From Massilia phosphatilytica (GTDB lineage Bacteria; Pseudomonadota; Gammaproteobacteria; Burkholderiales; Burkholderiaceae_D), in contig NZ_PUIP01000004.1 in NCBI RefSeq assembly GCF_002968015.1, positions 124,001 through 188,000 of the forward strand: DNA of 64,000 bases, written 5' to 3'. The notes below the pieces were generated by a model that saw only the letters and a list, made by a program, of their open reading frames with translations, was not told where the DNA came from and did no database searches. The position numbers were made by a program, and so were the translations under genes. This document shows positions 52,777-61,822 of this stretch, piece by piece. The stretch's first letter is position 1; every line of letters starts with the position of its first letter.

Positions 52777-53412
52777 TCAGAGGTCGATGAAGCCGCGCTG
52801 CACGGCCAGCGTGACGGCGTGCGCGCGGTCGTTCGCGCCCAGCTTCACGAGGATCGTGCTCATGTGCGTCTTGACCGTCGTCTCGCCGATGTGCAGCTGT
52901 TCGCCGATGGCGCGGTTCGAATGGCCGACGGCCGCGAGGCGCAGCACGTCCAGCTCGCGCGGCGACAGCGCGTCGCCGGCGTAGTGGATCGCCACCTCGC
53001 GCCGCAGCGCCTGCGGCAGGATGTGCGAGCCATTGTGCACTTCGCGCACGGTGGCGGCCAGGTCGCGGCCCGGGACATTTTTCAGCAGGTAGGCGGACGC
53101 GCCGGCCTTGAGCGCGGCCGCGATACGGGCGTCGCCGTCGTAGGTCGTGAGCACGACGAGGCGTGCGTCCGGATGCAGGCTGCGGATGGCGCGGATGGCT
53201 TCGAGGCCGTCCTTGCCGGGCATCTGCAGGTCGACGAGGGCCACGTCGGGGCGCCACTTCGTGAACATCCGGATCGCTTCGTCGCCGTCGCAGGCCTGGG
53301 CGATGACGTCGATGCCGCCGTGCGCGGTGAGCGAAGCGGCTATGCCTTCGCGCATCATCGGGTGGTCGTCCGCGATCAGGACGCGGATGGGCGTGGCGCT
53401 GGGAGGGTTCAT
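52777..53412 (-). CDS. NarL/FixJ-family response regulator
   Basis: 211 aa. The receiver domain (VLIADDHPMMREG; Asp in ALVDLQMPG; Lys in YLLKN) and a LuxR-type HTH (LSPRELDVLRLAAVGHSNRAIGEQ) are complete. It is phosphorylated by the propeller kinase encoded next in the operon. ATG 53412 is preferred to the TTG or ATG further upstream because the receiver fold starts just after it. Confidence 0.92.
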   Translation of the reverse strand: MNPPSATPIRVLIADDHPMMREGIAASLTAHGGIDVIAQACDGDEAIRMFTKWRPDVALVDLQMPGKDGLEAIRAIRSLHPDARLVVLTTYDGDARIAAALKAGASAYLLKNVPGRDLAATVREVHNGSHILPQALRREVAIHYAGDALSPRELDVLRLAAVGHSNRAIGEQLHIGETTVKTHMSTILVKLGANDRAHAVTLAVQRGFIDL

Positions 53413-53550
53413 GCGGTGCAGTCTTTCGGGGCGGTACAGGGCAAGATTGTACAAGATTCCACCTATCTGGACGAAGCCCCGCCAAATGGGTGGGGCAAGC
53501 TCTTCGCAAAGACGCTACGCTGAGATCACGACCATTGCCGGAGTCACATC

Positions 53551-53853
53551 GTGCATACCGAAGCCACCGAACCTATCGACGTCATCCGCATCCGCTTGTC
53601 CGCCGACGCCGGCGCGACGGCGGTCGTCAGCGAATTCAGGATGGCCAACCGCATCCTGGCCGCGTGGGCGGCGCAGGCCAGGCGCGACACCCGCGTCGAC
53701 TACGAGGTCACGTTCCTCGACGGCCTGCGCCTGTCCGGCGGTTACCCCCTGCTGCGCAAGGGTGGCAAGCCGCACGCCTCGCTCAGCCGCGTGATCCGCC
53801 GGCTGTTCAAGGAGATGGCCGGCGGGCCTGCGCCCTATCTGGTCGAGGGCTGA
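53551..53853 (+). CDS. Small hypothetical protein (GTG start)
   Basis: 100 aa, soluble and basic (RKGGKPHASLSRVIRRLFKE) with an Asp/Val-rich N-terminal half. GTG 53551 follows a CGGAG site. It has codon use like its neighbours, and no gene overlaps it on the other strand. I recognise no family. Its promoter would lie in the 138-bp divergent gap with the response-regulator gene. Confidence 0.55.
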   Translation: MHTEATEPIDVIRIRLSADAGATAVVSEFRMANRILAAWAAQARRDTRVDYEVTFLDGLRLSGGYPLLRKGGKPHASLSRVIRRLFKEMAGGPAPYLVEG

Positions 53854-53856
53854 GGA

Positions 53857-54822
53857 TCAGTACGGATCGGCCGGGTCGCCTTCGTAGTTCAGTGGGAGCC
53901 AGGCGTATCCCGCGCCTTCCTTGCGCACGTGGCCGAGGCCCGGGAACGCCAAGTGGGCCGCGCCGATGAGCAGGTGCTCGCGTGCCGCGCGTTCGAGCAG
54001 CGCCGTGCGCGTGGCGCGGGCCGCCGGTGCGCCGGTGTCGTACTTGACGGTGGCCCCCACCTGGTCGAGCTGGACCGCCGCCACGTGCACGACGTCGCCC
54101 CACACGAGCAGCGCCTGGCCGCCGTCCTCGATCAGGTAGCCGCTGTGGCCCGGCGTGTGGCCGGGTTCGGCGACGGCGCGGATGCCGGGAAGGAGCACCG
54201 CGCCCGGCGCGAATGGCTGGAAGCGGCCGGCGGCGGTGTATGGGGCGAGCGAGGCCGCCGCGCTGTCGAAGAAGCTCGCCAGGAACGCGGGCGCGGAGGC
54301 GCGCTGCTGCTGCGACAGCCAGTAATCGGCATCCGCGCCGGCCGCGCGCACGACGGCGTTCGGGAAAGCGGGCTTGCCGTCGGCGAGGATGCCGCCCACG
54401 TGATCCTTGTGCAGGTGCGTCAGCAGCACGAGGTCGACCTGTTCGGGCGTGTAGCCGGCCGCGCGCAGGTTCGCGAGCAGCTTGCCGCAGCACGCGCCGT
54501 ACAGCGCACCGGCGCCCGTGTCGATCAGGACGAGCTGCTTGCCGGTGTTGACGAGGAAGGCGTTGATGGAGCCCTGCACGGGACGGTGCAGGTCGTTCTT
54601 CGCGAGCGCGGCGTCGACGGCGGCCGGCGTCACGCCCTCCATGACGGTATCGACCGGGAACGTGTGGGTGCCGTCGGACAGCACCGTGATCTCGACCTGG
54701 CCGAGCATCGTGCGATACCAGCCGGGGGCCTGGATGCGCTGCTGGGGCGCAGCGGCATGCGCCGCCGCGCCGGCGAGCAGGAAGACGAGGGCGGCGAGAC
54801 TCGCGCCGAATCGGTGGGACAT
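53857..54822 (-). CDS. Exported MBL-fold metallo-hydrolase
   Basis: 321 aa with a signal peptide (LAALVFLLAGAAAHAA). The zinc motif is THLHKDHVGG, with EPGHTPGHSGYL and a C-terminal His in GAAHLAFPG. It resembles the quorum-lactonase/alkylsulfatase-like branch of the metallo-beta-lactamase fold. It follows a sensor-kinase/response-regulator pair by 9 bp, so it is probably their co-transcribed output or a sensor-related enzyme. The substrate is unknown. Confidence 0.88.
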   Translation of the reverse strand: MSHRFGASLAALVFLLAGAAAHAAAPQQRIQAPGWYRTMLGQVEITVLSDGTHTFPVDTVMEGVTPAAVDAALAKNDLHRPVQGSINAFLVNTGKQLVLIDTGAGALYGACCGKLLANLRAAGYTPEQVDLVLLTHLHKDHVGGILADGKPAFPNAVVRAAGADADYWLSQQQRASAPAFLASFFDSAAASLAPYTAAGRFQPFAPGAVLLPGIRAVAEPGHTPGHSGYLIEDGGQALLVWGDVVHVAAVQLDQVGATVKYDTGAPAARATRTALLERAAREHLLIGAAHLAFPGLGHVRKEGAGYAWLPLNYEGDPADPY

Positions 54823-54831
54823 GGGAACCTC

Positions 54832-55464
54832 TCAGTACGCGTGGATCAGGCCCCGTCGCGCCGCCACGCAGGCCGCTTCGGTGCGGCACGAGACGTTCAG
54901 TTTGGACAGGATGTTGTTGACGTGGTACTTGACCGTGCCGACGCCGATGTTCTCGGTGCGCGCGATCATCTTGTTGCTCATGCCGGCCGACAGGTGCGCG
55001 AGGATCTCGAGCTCGCGGCGCGACAGCCGGTTGGCGTCCACGCGGTTGGCCAGCTTCTCCGCAAGGCCTGGCGCGAGGTAGCGGCGGTTGGCCGCCACCT
55101 GGCGCACGCATTGCACGACCTCGTCGAGGCCGGACTGCTTGAGCAGGTAGGCGCTGGCGCCGGCCAGCAGGCCCCGGTGCACGTCTTCGTCGCCGTCGTA
55201 GGTCGTCAGGATGACGATGCGGGCGTCCGGCACGAGCGCGCGGATCTTGCGGATCGCCTCGACCCCGCCGCCGCCCGGCATGTTCAGGTCGACGAGCATG
55301 ATGTCCGGGCGCAGGCGCAGGTAGTGTTCGACGGCGGCGACGGCGTCGCTCGCCTGGCCGACGAGCTGGAGCGTGGGCTCGACCCCGATCAGTGCGGCGA
55401 GGCCTGCGAGGATTAGCGGGTGGTCGTCCGCGATGAGCACGGTGATGGGGCGCGGGTCATCCAT
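54832..55464 (-). CDS. NarL/FixJ-family response regulator
   Basis: 210 aa. The receiver (VLIADDHPLILAG, MLVDLNMPGGGG, YLLKQ) and LuxR HTH (LSRRELEILAHLSAGMSNKMIA) are intact. ATG 55464 overlaps the upstream kinase gene by 8 bp, which marks them as a cognate pair. Confidence 0.92.
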   Translation of the reverse strand: MDDPRPITVLIADDHPLILAGLAALIGVEPTLQLVGQASDAVAAVEHYLRLRPDIMLVDLNMPGGGGVEAIRKIRALVPDARIVILTTYDGDEDVHRGLLAGASAYLLKQSGLDEVVQCVRQVAANRRYLAPGLAEKLANRVDANRLSRRELEILAHLSAGMSNKMIARTENIGVGTVKYHVNNILSKLNVSCRTEAACVAARRGLIHAY

Positions 55465-56233
55465 GGAGGGCCTCCGCAGGTGGGGTTGCGGAACGGGCTT
55501 GCGCGGCGCGCGGGAGCGCGAAGCCGGCCGTGGCGCCATGGTCCGGATTGGCATCCAGCCAGAGGCGGCCCCCGTGCGCCTCGACGATGGCGCGGCAGAT
55601 CGCCAGGCCCAGGCCGAGGCCGTGCGGCTTCGTCGTCACCAGTGGATCGAAAGCGTCGGCGGCGGTGGCCGCATCCATACCGGTGCCGTTGTCGCGCACG
55701 GTGACGACGATCTCGCCGCCGGCGCTAACGCGGGCGCGGATGGCGAGATGGCGCGCCCGGCCGCGCACGGGCGCCAGGGCGTCGACGGCATTGCCGACGA
55801 GGTTGCGCAGGAGCTGGCGCAGCTGCACCGGGCTGGCCTCCACCGTGCGCGCGGCGGGCGCCAGCGTGACGCGGCAGGCGATGGCGTGGCGGCGCAGGTC
55901 GGCCGTGTACTCGGCCAGCACGTCGTCGATGGCGGCGTCGAGGCGGCACGCGGCGCGCTCGGGACGGACCTGGCCCGCGAGGGCGCGCACGCTCTTCACG
56001 ATGGCGCTGGCGCGCTGCGACGCTTCCAGCACGGCGCACAGCGCGGCATGCGCCTGGGCCGGCGCCTGGGCGCGTTCGATGCAGCGCAGCGCCGCGTGGG
56101 CGTGCAGGGCGATGGCGGCCAGCGGTTGGTCGACTTCGTGGGCGATCGATGCGGCCAGCTGGCCGATCGTGGCAAGGCGCGCCTGCCGTTCGGGCTCCAG
56201 GCTCGCGGCCAGTGGGGGCGGGTGGGTGGTCAT
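55457..56233 (-). CDS. Soluble sensor-less histidine kinase
   Basis: 258 aa with no membrane segment and no recognisable sensor domain. The H-box SIAHEVDQPLAAIA starts at about residue 31; HATPase_c has LLRNLVGNAVDAL, DNGTGM and GLGLGLAIC. GAGGAG precedes ATG 56233. A kinase core without a sensor may take its signal through protein partners. It forms an operon with the regulator and the MBL hydrolase. Confidence 0.9.
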   Translation of the reverse strand: MTTHPPPLAASLEPERQARLATIGQLAASIAHEVDQPLAAIALHAHAALRCIERAQAPAQAHAALCAVLEASQRASAIVKSVRALAGQVRPERAACRLDAAIDDVLAEYTADLRRHAIACRVTLAPAARTVEASPVQLRQLLRNLVGNAVDALAPVRGRARHLAIRARVSAGGEIVVTVRDNGTGMDAATAADAFDPLVTTKPHGLGLGLAICRAIVEAHGGRLWLDANPDHGATAGFALPRAAQARSATPPAEALHG

Positions 56234-56362
56234 GGGCTGCTCCTCGTCCGGTGATCAGGGCGGCGCGGACGGGACTGCCGCGCCACCATGGTCATTGTCG
56301 GGACGAAGGCCGCCCGGGTCCAGCTATACGAAGGGATATGACATCACACCAAAGTATGAGTG

Positions 56363-56911
56363 TCAGCCCCGTTCGGCCTGGCGCGCCAGGTGTTCGCCGA
56401 TGAACCAGCTCTGCAGTTCGTTGGCGCGCACGACCTGGCTGACGATCAGGTCGTTGGTGCCGTCGTCGCCGGCATCCGCCGCGGCGCGGGCCAGCGGACG
56501 GGCGTCGAGCAGGATCGTCTCGTGGGCGGCGGCCAGGCGCTTCAGCTGGGCGTGGGCCGATTCGCGGCCGCGCGGCGCGCGCGCGATCGACGATTCGCCC
56601 GCGATGTCGCCGGCCAGCGCGAACGTCACGCCGCCCAGGGTCTGGATGCGTTCCGCGATGGTGTCCATGATCGTGACCTGTTCTTCGTAGTGCTTGTCGA
56701 ACAGCAGGTGCAGTTCGTAGAAGTTGGCGCCGGACGTCTGCCAGTGCGCCTTCTTGTACGCGTCGCGCAGCGCCATCGTGTGCGCCAGCAGGCGGTTCAG
56801 CGCACGAACGCTCTGCGAGCGGGTCTGCTCGGGAAGGCCGATGCGCACGGGCGCCAGCGCGCCGAATTCCTGTACGACGCCGGCATTGTCCAGGGTATGT
56901 TGGTTGTCCAT
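56363..56911 (-). CDS. dps: Dps-family DNA-binding ferritin-like protein
   Basis: 182 aa. The ferroxidase signature KKAHWQTSGANFYELHLLFD with KHYEEQ is intact. It binds and oxidises iron and protects DNA under starvation or oxidative stress. GAGG precedes ATG 56911. It is a single gene, divergent from the PAS-GGDEF gene. Confidence 0.93.
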   Translation of the reverse strand: MDNQHTLDNAGVVQEFGALAPVRIGLPEQTRSQSVRALNRLLAHTMALRDAYKKAHWQTSGANFYELHLLFDKHYEEQVTIMDTIAERIQTLGGVTFALAGDIAGESSIARAPRGRESAHAQLKRLAAAHETILLDARPLARAAADAGDDGTNDLIVSQVVRANELQSWFIGEHLARQAERG

Positions 56912-57031
56912 GGGAGACCTCGTGGTGGGGAATGGGATGACAGGCGGAGTCTATCCATGGCGGGCCGCGCAGGCACTGATCCAAAGGCCAGGCATTCCGG
57001 TAGTATGGTGGTTTTCATCCGCAGGAACGCC

Positions 57032-57973
57032 ATGACCACCCATTCCGAGACCGGTGACGACGCCGGCGTCTACCGCACCCTGCTCGAATCCACGCAGGCG
57101 ATCCCGTGGCGCATCGACTGGGCGTCGGCGCGCTTCACGTACATCGGCCCGCAGATCGAGCGCGTGCTGGGCTGGCCGCAGGACAGCTGGCAGACCGTGG
57201 AGGACTGGGCCATGCGCATCCATGCGGACGACCGGCAGAAGACGGTCGATTTCTGCGTGAGCCAGTCGCAGCAGGGCGTCGACCACGAAGCGGATTACCG
57301 CGCGCTGACGGCGGACGGCGACTATGTGTGGATCCGCGACGTCGTGCACGTGATCCGGCGTCCCGACGGCAGCGTGGACTGCCTCGTGGGCTTCATGTTC
57401 GACATCAGCGAACGCAAGCGGGCCGAGGACAAGATCCTGCAGCTGCAGAAGGAACTGGAGGCCCTGTCGTACCGCGACCCGCTCACCGGCATCGCCAACC
57501 GCCGCATGTTCGACCGGATCCTCGACGTCGAATGGGACAAGGCGCGGGCGCTGGGCCAGCCGCTGTCGCTCGTGATCGTCGACATCGATTTCTTCAAGCA
57601 GTACAACGACCGCTACGGCCATCCGCAAGGCGACGCTTGTCTGCGGGAAGTGGCGCGCGTGCTGGACCGCGCGGCGGCGCGCACGCGCGACCTGTGCGCG
57701 CGCCTGGGCGGAGAGGAATTCGTGCTCGTGCTGCCCGCGACGGACGAGGCGGCGGCGCTGGCGGTGGCGGAGCGGTTCGCGCGGCGGCTGGCGCGGGCGG
57801 CGCTGCCCCATGCGGCGTCGAGCGTGGCCGGCACCGTCACGTGCAGCATGGGCGTGGCGACGATCGTGCCGGGCAGCCAGGACCAGCCGGCCGGGCTCGT
57901 CGACCTGGCGGATACGCGCCTGTACCGCGCCAAGGCGGCGGGGCGCAACCGGATTGCCGGCAGCGCCGGCTGA
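57032..57973 (+). CDS. PAS-GGDEF diguanylate cyclase
   Basis: 313 aa, soluble. A PAS_3-type domain (~15-135; HADDRQKTVDFC, DGDYVWIRDVVHVI) with PAC end (GFMFDISERKRAE) leads through a short coiled coil to GGDEF. The active site RLGGEEF is intact, and RTRD at the I-site position suggests product inhibition. ATG 57032 with AGGA ~5 bp upstream is preferred over the earlier ATG 57006. Confidence 0.92.
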   Translation: MTTHSETGDDAGVYRTLLESTQAIPWRIDWASARFTYIGPQIERVLGWPQDSWQTVEDWAMRIHADDRQKTVDFCVSQSQQGVDHEADYRALTADGDYVWIRDVVHVIRRPDGSVDCLVGFMFDISERKRAEDKILQLQKELEALSYRDPLTGIANRRMFDRILDVEWDKARALGQPLSLVIVDIDFFKQYNDRYGHPQGDACLREVARVLDRAAARTRDLCARLGGEEFVLVLPATDEAAALAVAERFARRLARAALPHAASSVAGTVTCSMGVATIVPGSQDQPAGLVDLADTRLYRAKAAGRNRIAGSAG

Positions 57974-57979
57974 GGGGAA

Positions 57980-58813
57980 TCAGGCGGCCGCTGCGCCTGG
58001 CGGCAGCGCGCCGGTGCCGCGACGACGGCGCGTCATGCCGAGTGCGCCCAGGCCGAGGAACAGCAGGGCGGCGGTGCCTGGCAGCGGGACGTGCACGCCC
58101 ATGGCCACGCCCTCGAGGACGTCGTTCTGGCAGGTCTCGCCCCAGTGCATGGCAAACGAGCTGTAGTCCATCAGCTCGGAACCCTTGAGGTTGAGCGTGA
58201 ACGTGAGGGCGCCCGTCGTGACGGCCCAGTTGCCGGACAGGCCGGTGTACTTGACCGTGGACGACTTGGTATTGACCGCAGTTTCCTCGTTCTCGCGGTA
58301 GTTGCAGTTCGAGCAGTTGATGTAGCTGTTCGAGTTGAGGATGTTGGAGGCATTAGTCGCGCCGTTCAGCGCGTACAGCTTGAAGTTGCCGCCCGTGTTG
58401 CTCCAGCGGTTATCGAGCGCGAAACCGTAGTCCCAGACGGTGCCTTTGGCGGCGTTGTCGGTCACATAGTGATTGGCGCTGGTGCCGGCGGCGTTCCACG
58501 TGTCGGACAGGAAGACGTCGCCGTAGCCGATGCCCTTGCCGGTCGTTCCGGTCAGGCCATCCTTGCCCCACGTCGGGTTGATGCCCGCCTTGCCGGCGAA
58601 GTTCGTGTTGATCGTGATGGTCAGCACGCTCCCGGCGCGCGTGATCGTCGCCTTGGAGATGTCGTACTGGCTGCCGCCGATGACGTCGGCGGCGCCCTGG
58701 TTGTCATAGCCGTAGTAGCCCGTGACACCGGAGTCGGTGATGGTCGCGGCCCATCCTTGGCCGGCGCCGAGGATGATTGCAGCCGAGACGGCCAGCTTGA
58801 TCGCTTTTTTCAC
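57980..58813 (-). CDS. PEP-CTERM sorting-domain protein (GTG start)
   Basis: 277 aa. A signal peptide (KKAIKLAVSAAIILGAGQGW) is followed by a beta-rich body with a cysteine cluster (INCSNCNY) and another Cys in GETCQND. The C-terminus has VPLPGTAALLFLGLGALG then MTRRRRG: short motif, membrane helix, Arg cluster, as in exosortase substrates. The motif is VPLP, not VPEP, and 12 extra residues follow the Arg cluster. GTG 58813 has GGGAGA 5 bp upstream. It is probably cell-surface or EPS-associated. No exosortase is in the window. Confidence 0.85.
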   Translation of the reverse strand: MKKAIKLAVSAAIILGAGQGWAATITDSGVTGYYGYDNQGAADVIGGSQYDISKATITRAGSVLTITINTNFAGKAGINPTWGKDGLTGTTGKGIGYGDVFLSDTWNAAGTSANHYVTDNAAKGTVWDYGFALDNRWSNTGGNFKLYALNGATNASNILNSNSYINCSNCNYRENEETAVNTKSSTVKYTGLSGNWAVTTGALTFTLNLKGSELMDYSSFAMHWGETCQNDVLEGVAMGVHVPLPGTAALLFLGLGALGMTRRRRGTGALPPGAAAA

Positions 58814-59030
58814 AGACTCTCCCGAATAAACACACGTTGACCAGCTTCAATCGCCATCATGCCACAGATAAACTTAACTTGTAAATAAATTATTTAATAT
58901 CAATAAGGCTCGTGATCTTTTTACAACGTCGCGGTGCGGCGTGGTATCGCGGCCATTCCGGATGGGTTTTGCTTGCCATAAACGTGCTTGCACCACGAAA
59001 ATGCACGATTAATCTATAACAAGATCAGCG
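58814..59030. other. AT-rich divergent spacer between PEP-CTERM gene and prsT
   Basis: 217 bp. The part at 58862-58910 is strikingly AT-rich for this genome (TAAATAAATTATTTAATAT) and probably holds promoters in both directions. I looked for a sigma-54 GG-N10-GC pair and found only a candidate with spacing one base short. Confidence 0.35.
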
Positions 59031-61820
59031 ATGTCTTCCCGATCCTCCGCAACTCCGCGCGCCGGCCGCCTGGCTCCCATCCTCCTCGCCGTTGCCCTGG
59101 CCACCGCGCTGTCGGCCTGCAACCAGCCGACGGCAGCCGAGCAGCGGGCGCAAGCCGCCCAATTGCGGGCAAAAGGCGATTTCCGCGGCGCGCTCATCGT
59201 GCTGAAGAACGCGCTGGACGCGGACCCGCGCAGCACGGACACGCGCTACCAGCTTGCGCAGACCTACCTCGACCTGGGCGACAGCACGACGGCCGAAAAG
59301 GAAGCCCGGCAGGCGCTGGACCGCGGCTATGCACGGGGGCCGGCCCTCGCCGCGCTGGCCGCGGCGCTCGTCATGGAAGGCAAGCACCAGAAGGCGCTGG
59401 ACGACACGGCCGTCGGGCCGGACGACCCGGCCCTGACCACCGCGCGCGGCGACGCGTACCTGGCCCTCGGCCGCAACGACGACGCGCGGGCGGCCTACGA
59501 ACACGTGCTGGCCCGCGCTGCGGACGACCCGGCGGCCCTTGTGGGCCTCGGCCGGCTCGCGATCGTCGAGGGCCATGCCGACATTGCGCACGGCTATGCC
59601 GACCGGGTGCTGGCCCGCGCGCCGCGCGACGTGGGCGCGCTGATGTTCAAGGCCGACCTCGTGCGCGCGGGCGACCACCCGGAGGAGGCCCTGGCGCTGT
59701 ACGACCGGGTGCTGGCCGTCAGCTCGCAACACCGCACGGCCCACGTCGAAAAGGCGTATCTCGCCATCGGCCTGCGCAAGCCGCAGATGGCGCAGGCGGA
59801 GCTCGACCTGGCCGCCAAGGGCGCGCCGGGCAGCCTGCTCGTCGGCTACACGCAGGCACTGCTCGACTATACGACCGACAAGCCCGACGCCGCGCGCGAC
59901 ATGTTGTACAAGGTGCTCAAGGCCGTGCCTGACCACATGCCCAGCGTGCTGCTCGCCGGCGCCGTCGACCTGCGGCTCGGGTCGTATTACCAGGCGGAAC
60001 AGCATTTCCGCCGCTACCTGGAGCGCAATCCCGCCAACGTGTACGCGCGCAAGATGCTGGCGCAGGCGCTGATCGGCTCCGGCCATGCGGACGAGGCGCG
60101 CACCGTGCTGGAACCCGTGCTGGATGCCCGCCAGGCCGATGCCGAAGTGCTCGCGCTGGCCGCCGACGCCAACCTCAAGACCCGCCGCTACGGCCCGGCG
60201 GCCGACCTGTTCGCGCGGGCCAGCGCGCTCGATGGCGCGTCGGCCACGCTGCGCACGGGCCTTGGTCTGGCGCGGCTGGGCGCGGGCGCCACGGACGACG
60301 CGGTGCGCGACTTGCAGGCCGCGGCGGCGCTCGACAAGAATTCGCCGGAAGCCGTAGAAGCCCTCGTGCAGGCGAACCTCCGGCTGGGCCGGCGCGACGC
60401 CGCCCTCGACGCGGCGCTTGCGCTGGAGCGTGCCCAGCCCGACAGGCCGCTGGCCCACGTCCTCAAGGGGCAGGTGCTGGCGGCCCAGGGCAAGGGCGAG
60501 ACGGCCCGGGCCAGCTTCGCGCGGGCGCTGCAGCTCGATCCCGCCTATTACCGGGCTGCGGCCAGCCTGTCGCAGGTGGCGCTGGACGCCAATCAGCCGG
60601 CGCAGGCGCGCCAGGTGCTGGTCGACTTCCTGGCGAAGAACAAGAAGAGCGTGGCCGCGATGGACGGCCTCGCGACGCTGGCCGAGCGGACCCAGGACAG
60701 TGCCCAGGTGACGCACTGGCTGGAACAGGCCGCGGCCGTCGACCCTCACGCGATCGGACCCGGTGTCGACCTGTGCGCGCAATACCTGCGCACGGGGCAG
60801 AGCGACAAGGCGCTGGAACTGGCGCGCCTCCTGCAGGTGAGCCATCCGGAAAATCCGGACTTGCTGGACCTGCGCGGCAAGGCCGAGCTGGCGCGCGGGG
60901 ACCTCCCGGCCGCGCTGGAATCGTACAAGCAACTGGCGCAGGCGCTGCCGCGCTCCGCACCGGCGCTGATGCAGGTGGCGGCGCTGCGCCTCGTGATGAA
61001 CAACCCGACGCAGGCCGAGGCCGACCTCAAGAGCGTGCTGGCGATCCAGCCCGATTTCCCGTCGGCCCAGCTGGAACTGGCCGCGCTGTACGTGCGCAAG
61101 GGCTCGCATGACCTCGCGCTGATGGTCGCCGAACACATGCAGCGCCAGCATCCCGACGGCGCGGCCGGCTACCAGTTACAGGGCGACATCCTGATGGCCA
61201 AGCACCAGCCGGCCGCTGCGCTGGCAGCGTTCGAACGCGCATCCGCACTGCACGCGACGAACGAGCTGGCGATCAAGATCGACAATGCGCTGCGCCAGGC
61301 CGGCCGCGCACCGGATGCCGACGGCCGCCTCGCCAAATGGCTGGCGGCGCATCCCGACGACGTGCGCGTGCTCGCGTACCGCGCGCAGACGTGGATGGGC
61401 GCGAACGATTTCAAGCGGGCTGCGTCCCAGCTGGAAGACGTGCTGCGGCGCCAGCCCGGCAATCCCGTCGCGCTGAACAACCTCGCGCTGTGCTACCAGG
61501 CGCTGGCGGACGCACGCGCGCAGGCGACGGCCGAAGCGGCGTTGAAGGCGGCGCCGAAGCGCCCGGACGTGATGGATACGCTGGCCTGGATTCTCGTCGG
61601 CAAGGGTGACGCCGCCCGCGCCGTGACCCTGCTGCGCGAGGCGCAAGCGCTGGCACCGAAGGCGCGCGACATCCGCTACCACCTGGCGGCCGCGCTGGCC
61701 GCCAGCGGCGACAAGGCCGGGGCGCGCAAGGAACTCGACGGGTTGCTGGCGGGCGACATGAGGTTCGCGCAGGCGGACGAGGCGCGCAAGCTGTTGGAGA
61801 AGCTGAAGACGGGCGGCTGA
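59031..61820 (+). CDS. prsT: PEP-CTERM system TPR-repeat lipoprotein PrsT
   Basis: 929 aa, the usual length for PrsT. The signal ends in lipobox LSAC, followed by some 20 TPR-like helical pairs through to the C-terminus (e.g. DARAAYEHVLARAADDPAAL). PrsT is encoded with exosortase and EPS-export genes and is thought to act in polymer export or assembly. Here its only PEP-CTERM-linked neighbour is the divergent sorting-domain gene. Only a weak AAGA site precedes ATG 59031. Confidence 0.9.
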   Translation: MSSRSSATPRAGRLAPILLAVALATALSACNQPTAAEQRAQAAQLRAKGDFRGALIVLKNALDADPRSTDTRYQLAQTYLDLGDSTTAEKEARQALDRGYARGPALAALAAALVMEGKHQKALDDTAVGPDDPALTTARGDAYLALGRNDDARAAYEHVLARAADDPAALVGLGRLAIVEGHADIAHGYADRVLARAPRDVGALMFKADLVRAGDHPEEALALYDRVLAVSSQHRTAHVEKAYLAIGLRKPQMAQAELDLAAKGAPGSLLVGYTQALLDYTTDKPDAARDMLYKVLKAVPDHMPSVLLAGAVDLRLGSYYQAEQHFRRYLERNPANVYARKMLAQALIGSGHADEARTVLEPVLDARQADAEVLALAADANLKTRRYGPAADLFARASALDGASATLRTGLGLARLGAGATDDAVRDLQAAAALDKNSPEAVEALVQANLRLGRRDAALDAALALERAQPDRPLAHVLKGQVLAAQGKGETARASFARALQLDPAYYRAAASLSQVALDANQPAQARQVLVDFLAKNKKSVAAMDGLATLAERTQDSAQVTHWLEQAAAVDPHAIGPGVDLCAQYLRTGQSDKALELARLLQVSHPENPDLLDLRGKAELARGDLPAALESYKQLAQALPRSAPALMQVAALRLVMNNPTQAEADLKSVLAIQPDFPSAQLELAALYVRKGSHDLALMVAEHMQRQHPDGAAGYQLQGDILMAKHQPAAALAAFERASALHATNELAIKIDNALRQAGRAPDADGRLAKWLAAHPDDVRVLAYRAQTWMGANDFKRAASQLEDVLRRQPGNPVALNNLALCYQALADARAQATAEAALKAAPKRPDVMDTLAWILVGKGDAARAVTLLREAQALAPKARDIRYHLAAALAASGDKAGARKELDGLLAGDMRFAQADEARKLLEKLKTGG

Positions 61821-61822
61821 CG

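Noticed and set aside
58940-59030. Sigma-54 promoter for prsT, expected for PEP-CTERM/EPS loci
   Set aside because: The best GG...GC pair (TGGGTTTTGCTTGC) has 9 rather than 10 bases between the dinucleotides and matches poorly outside them.
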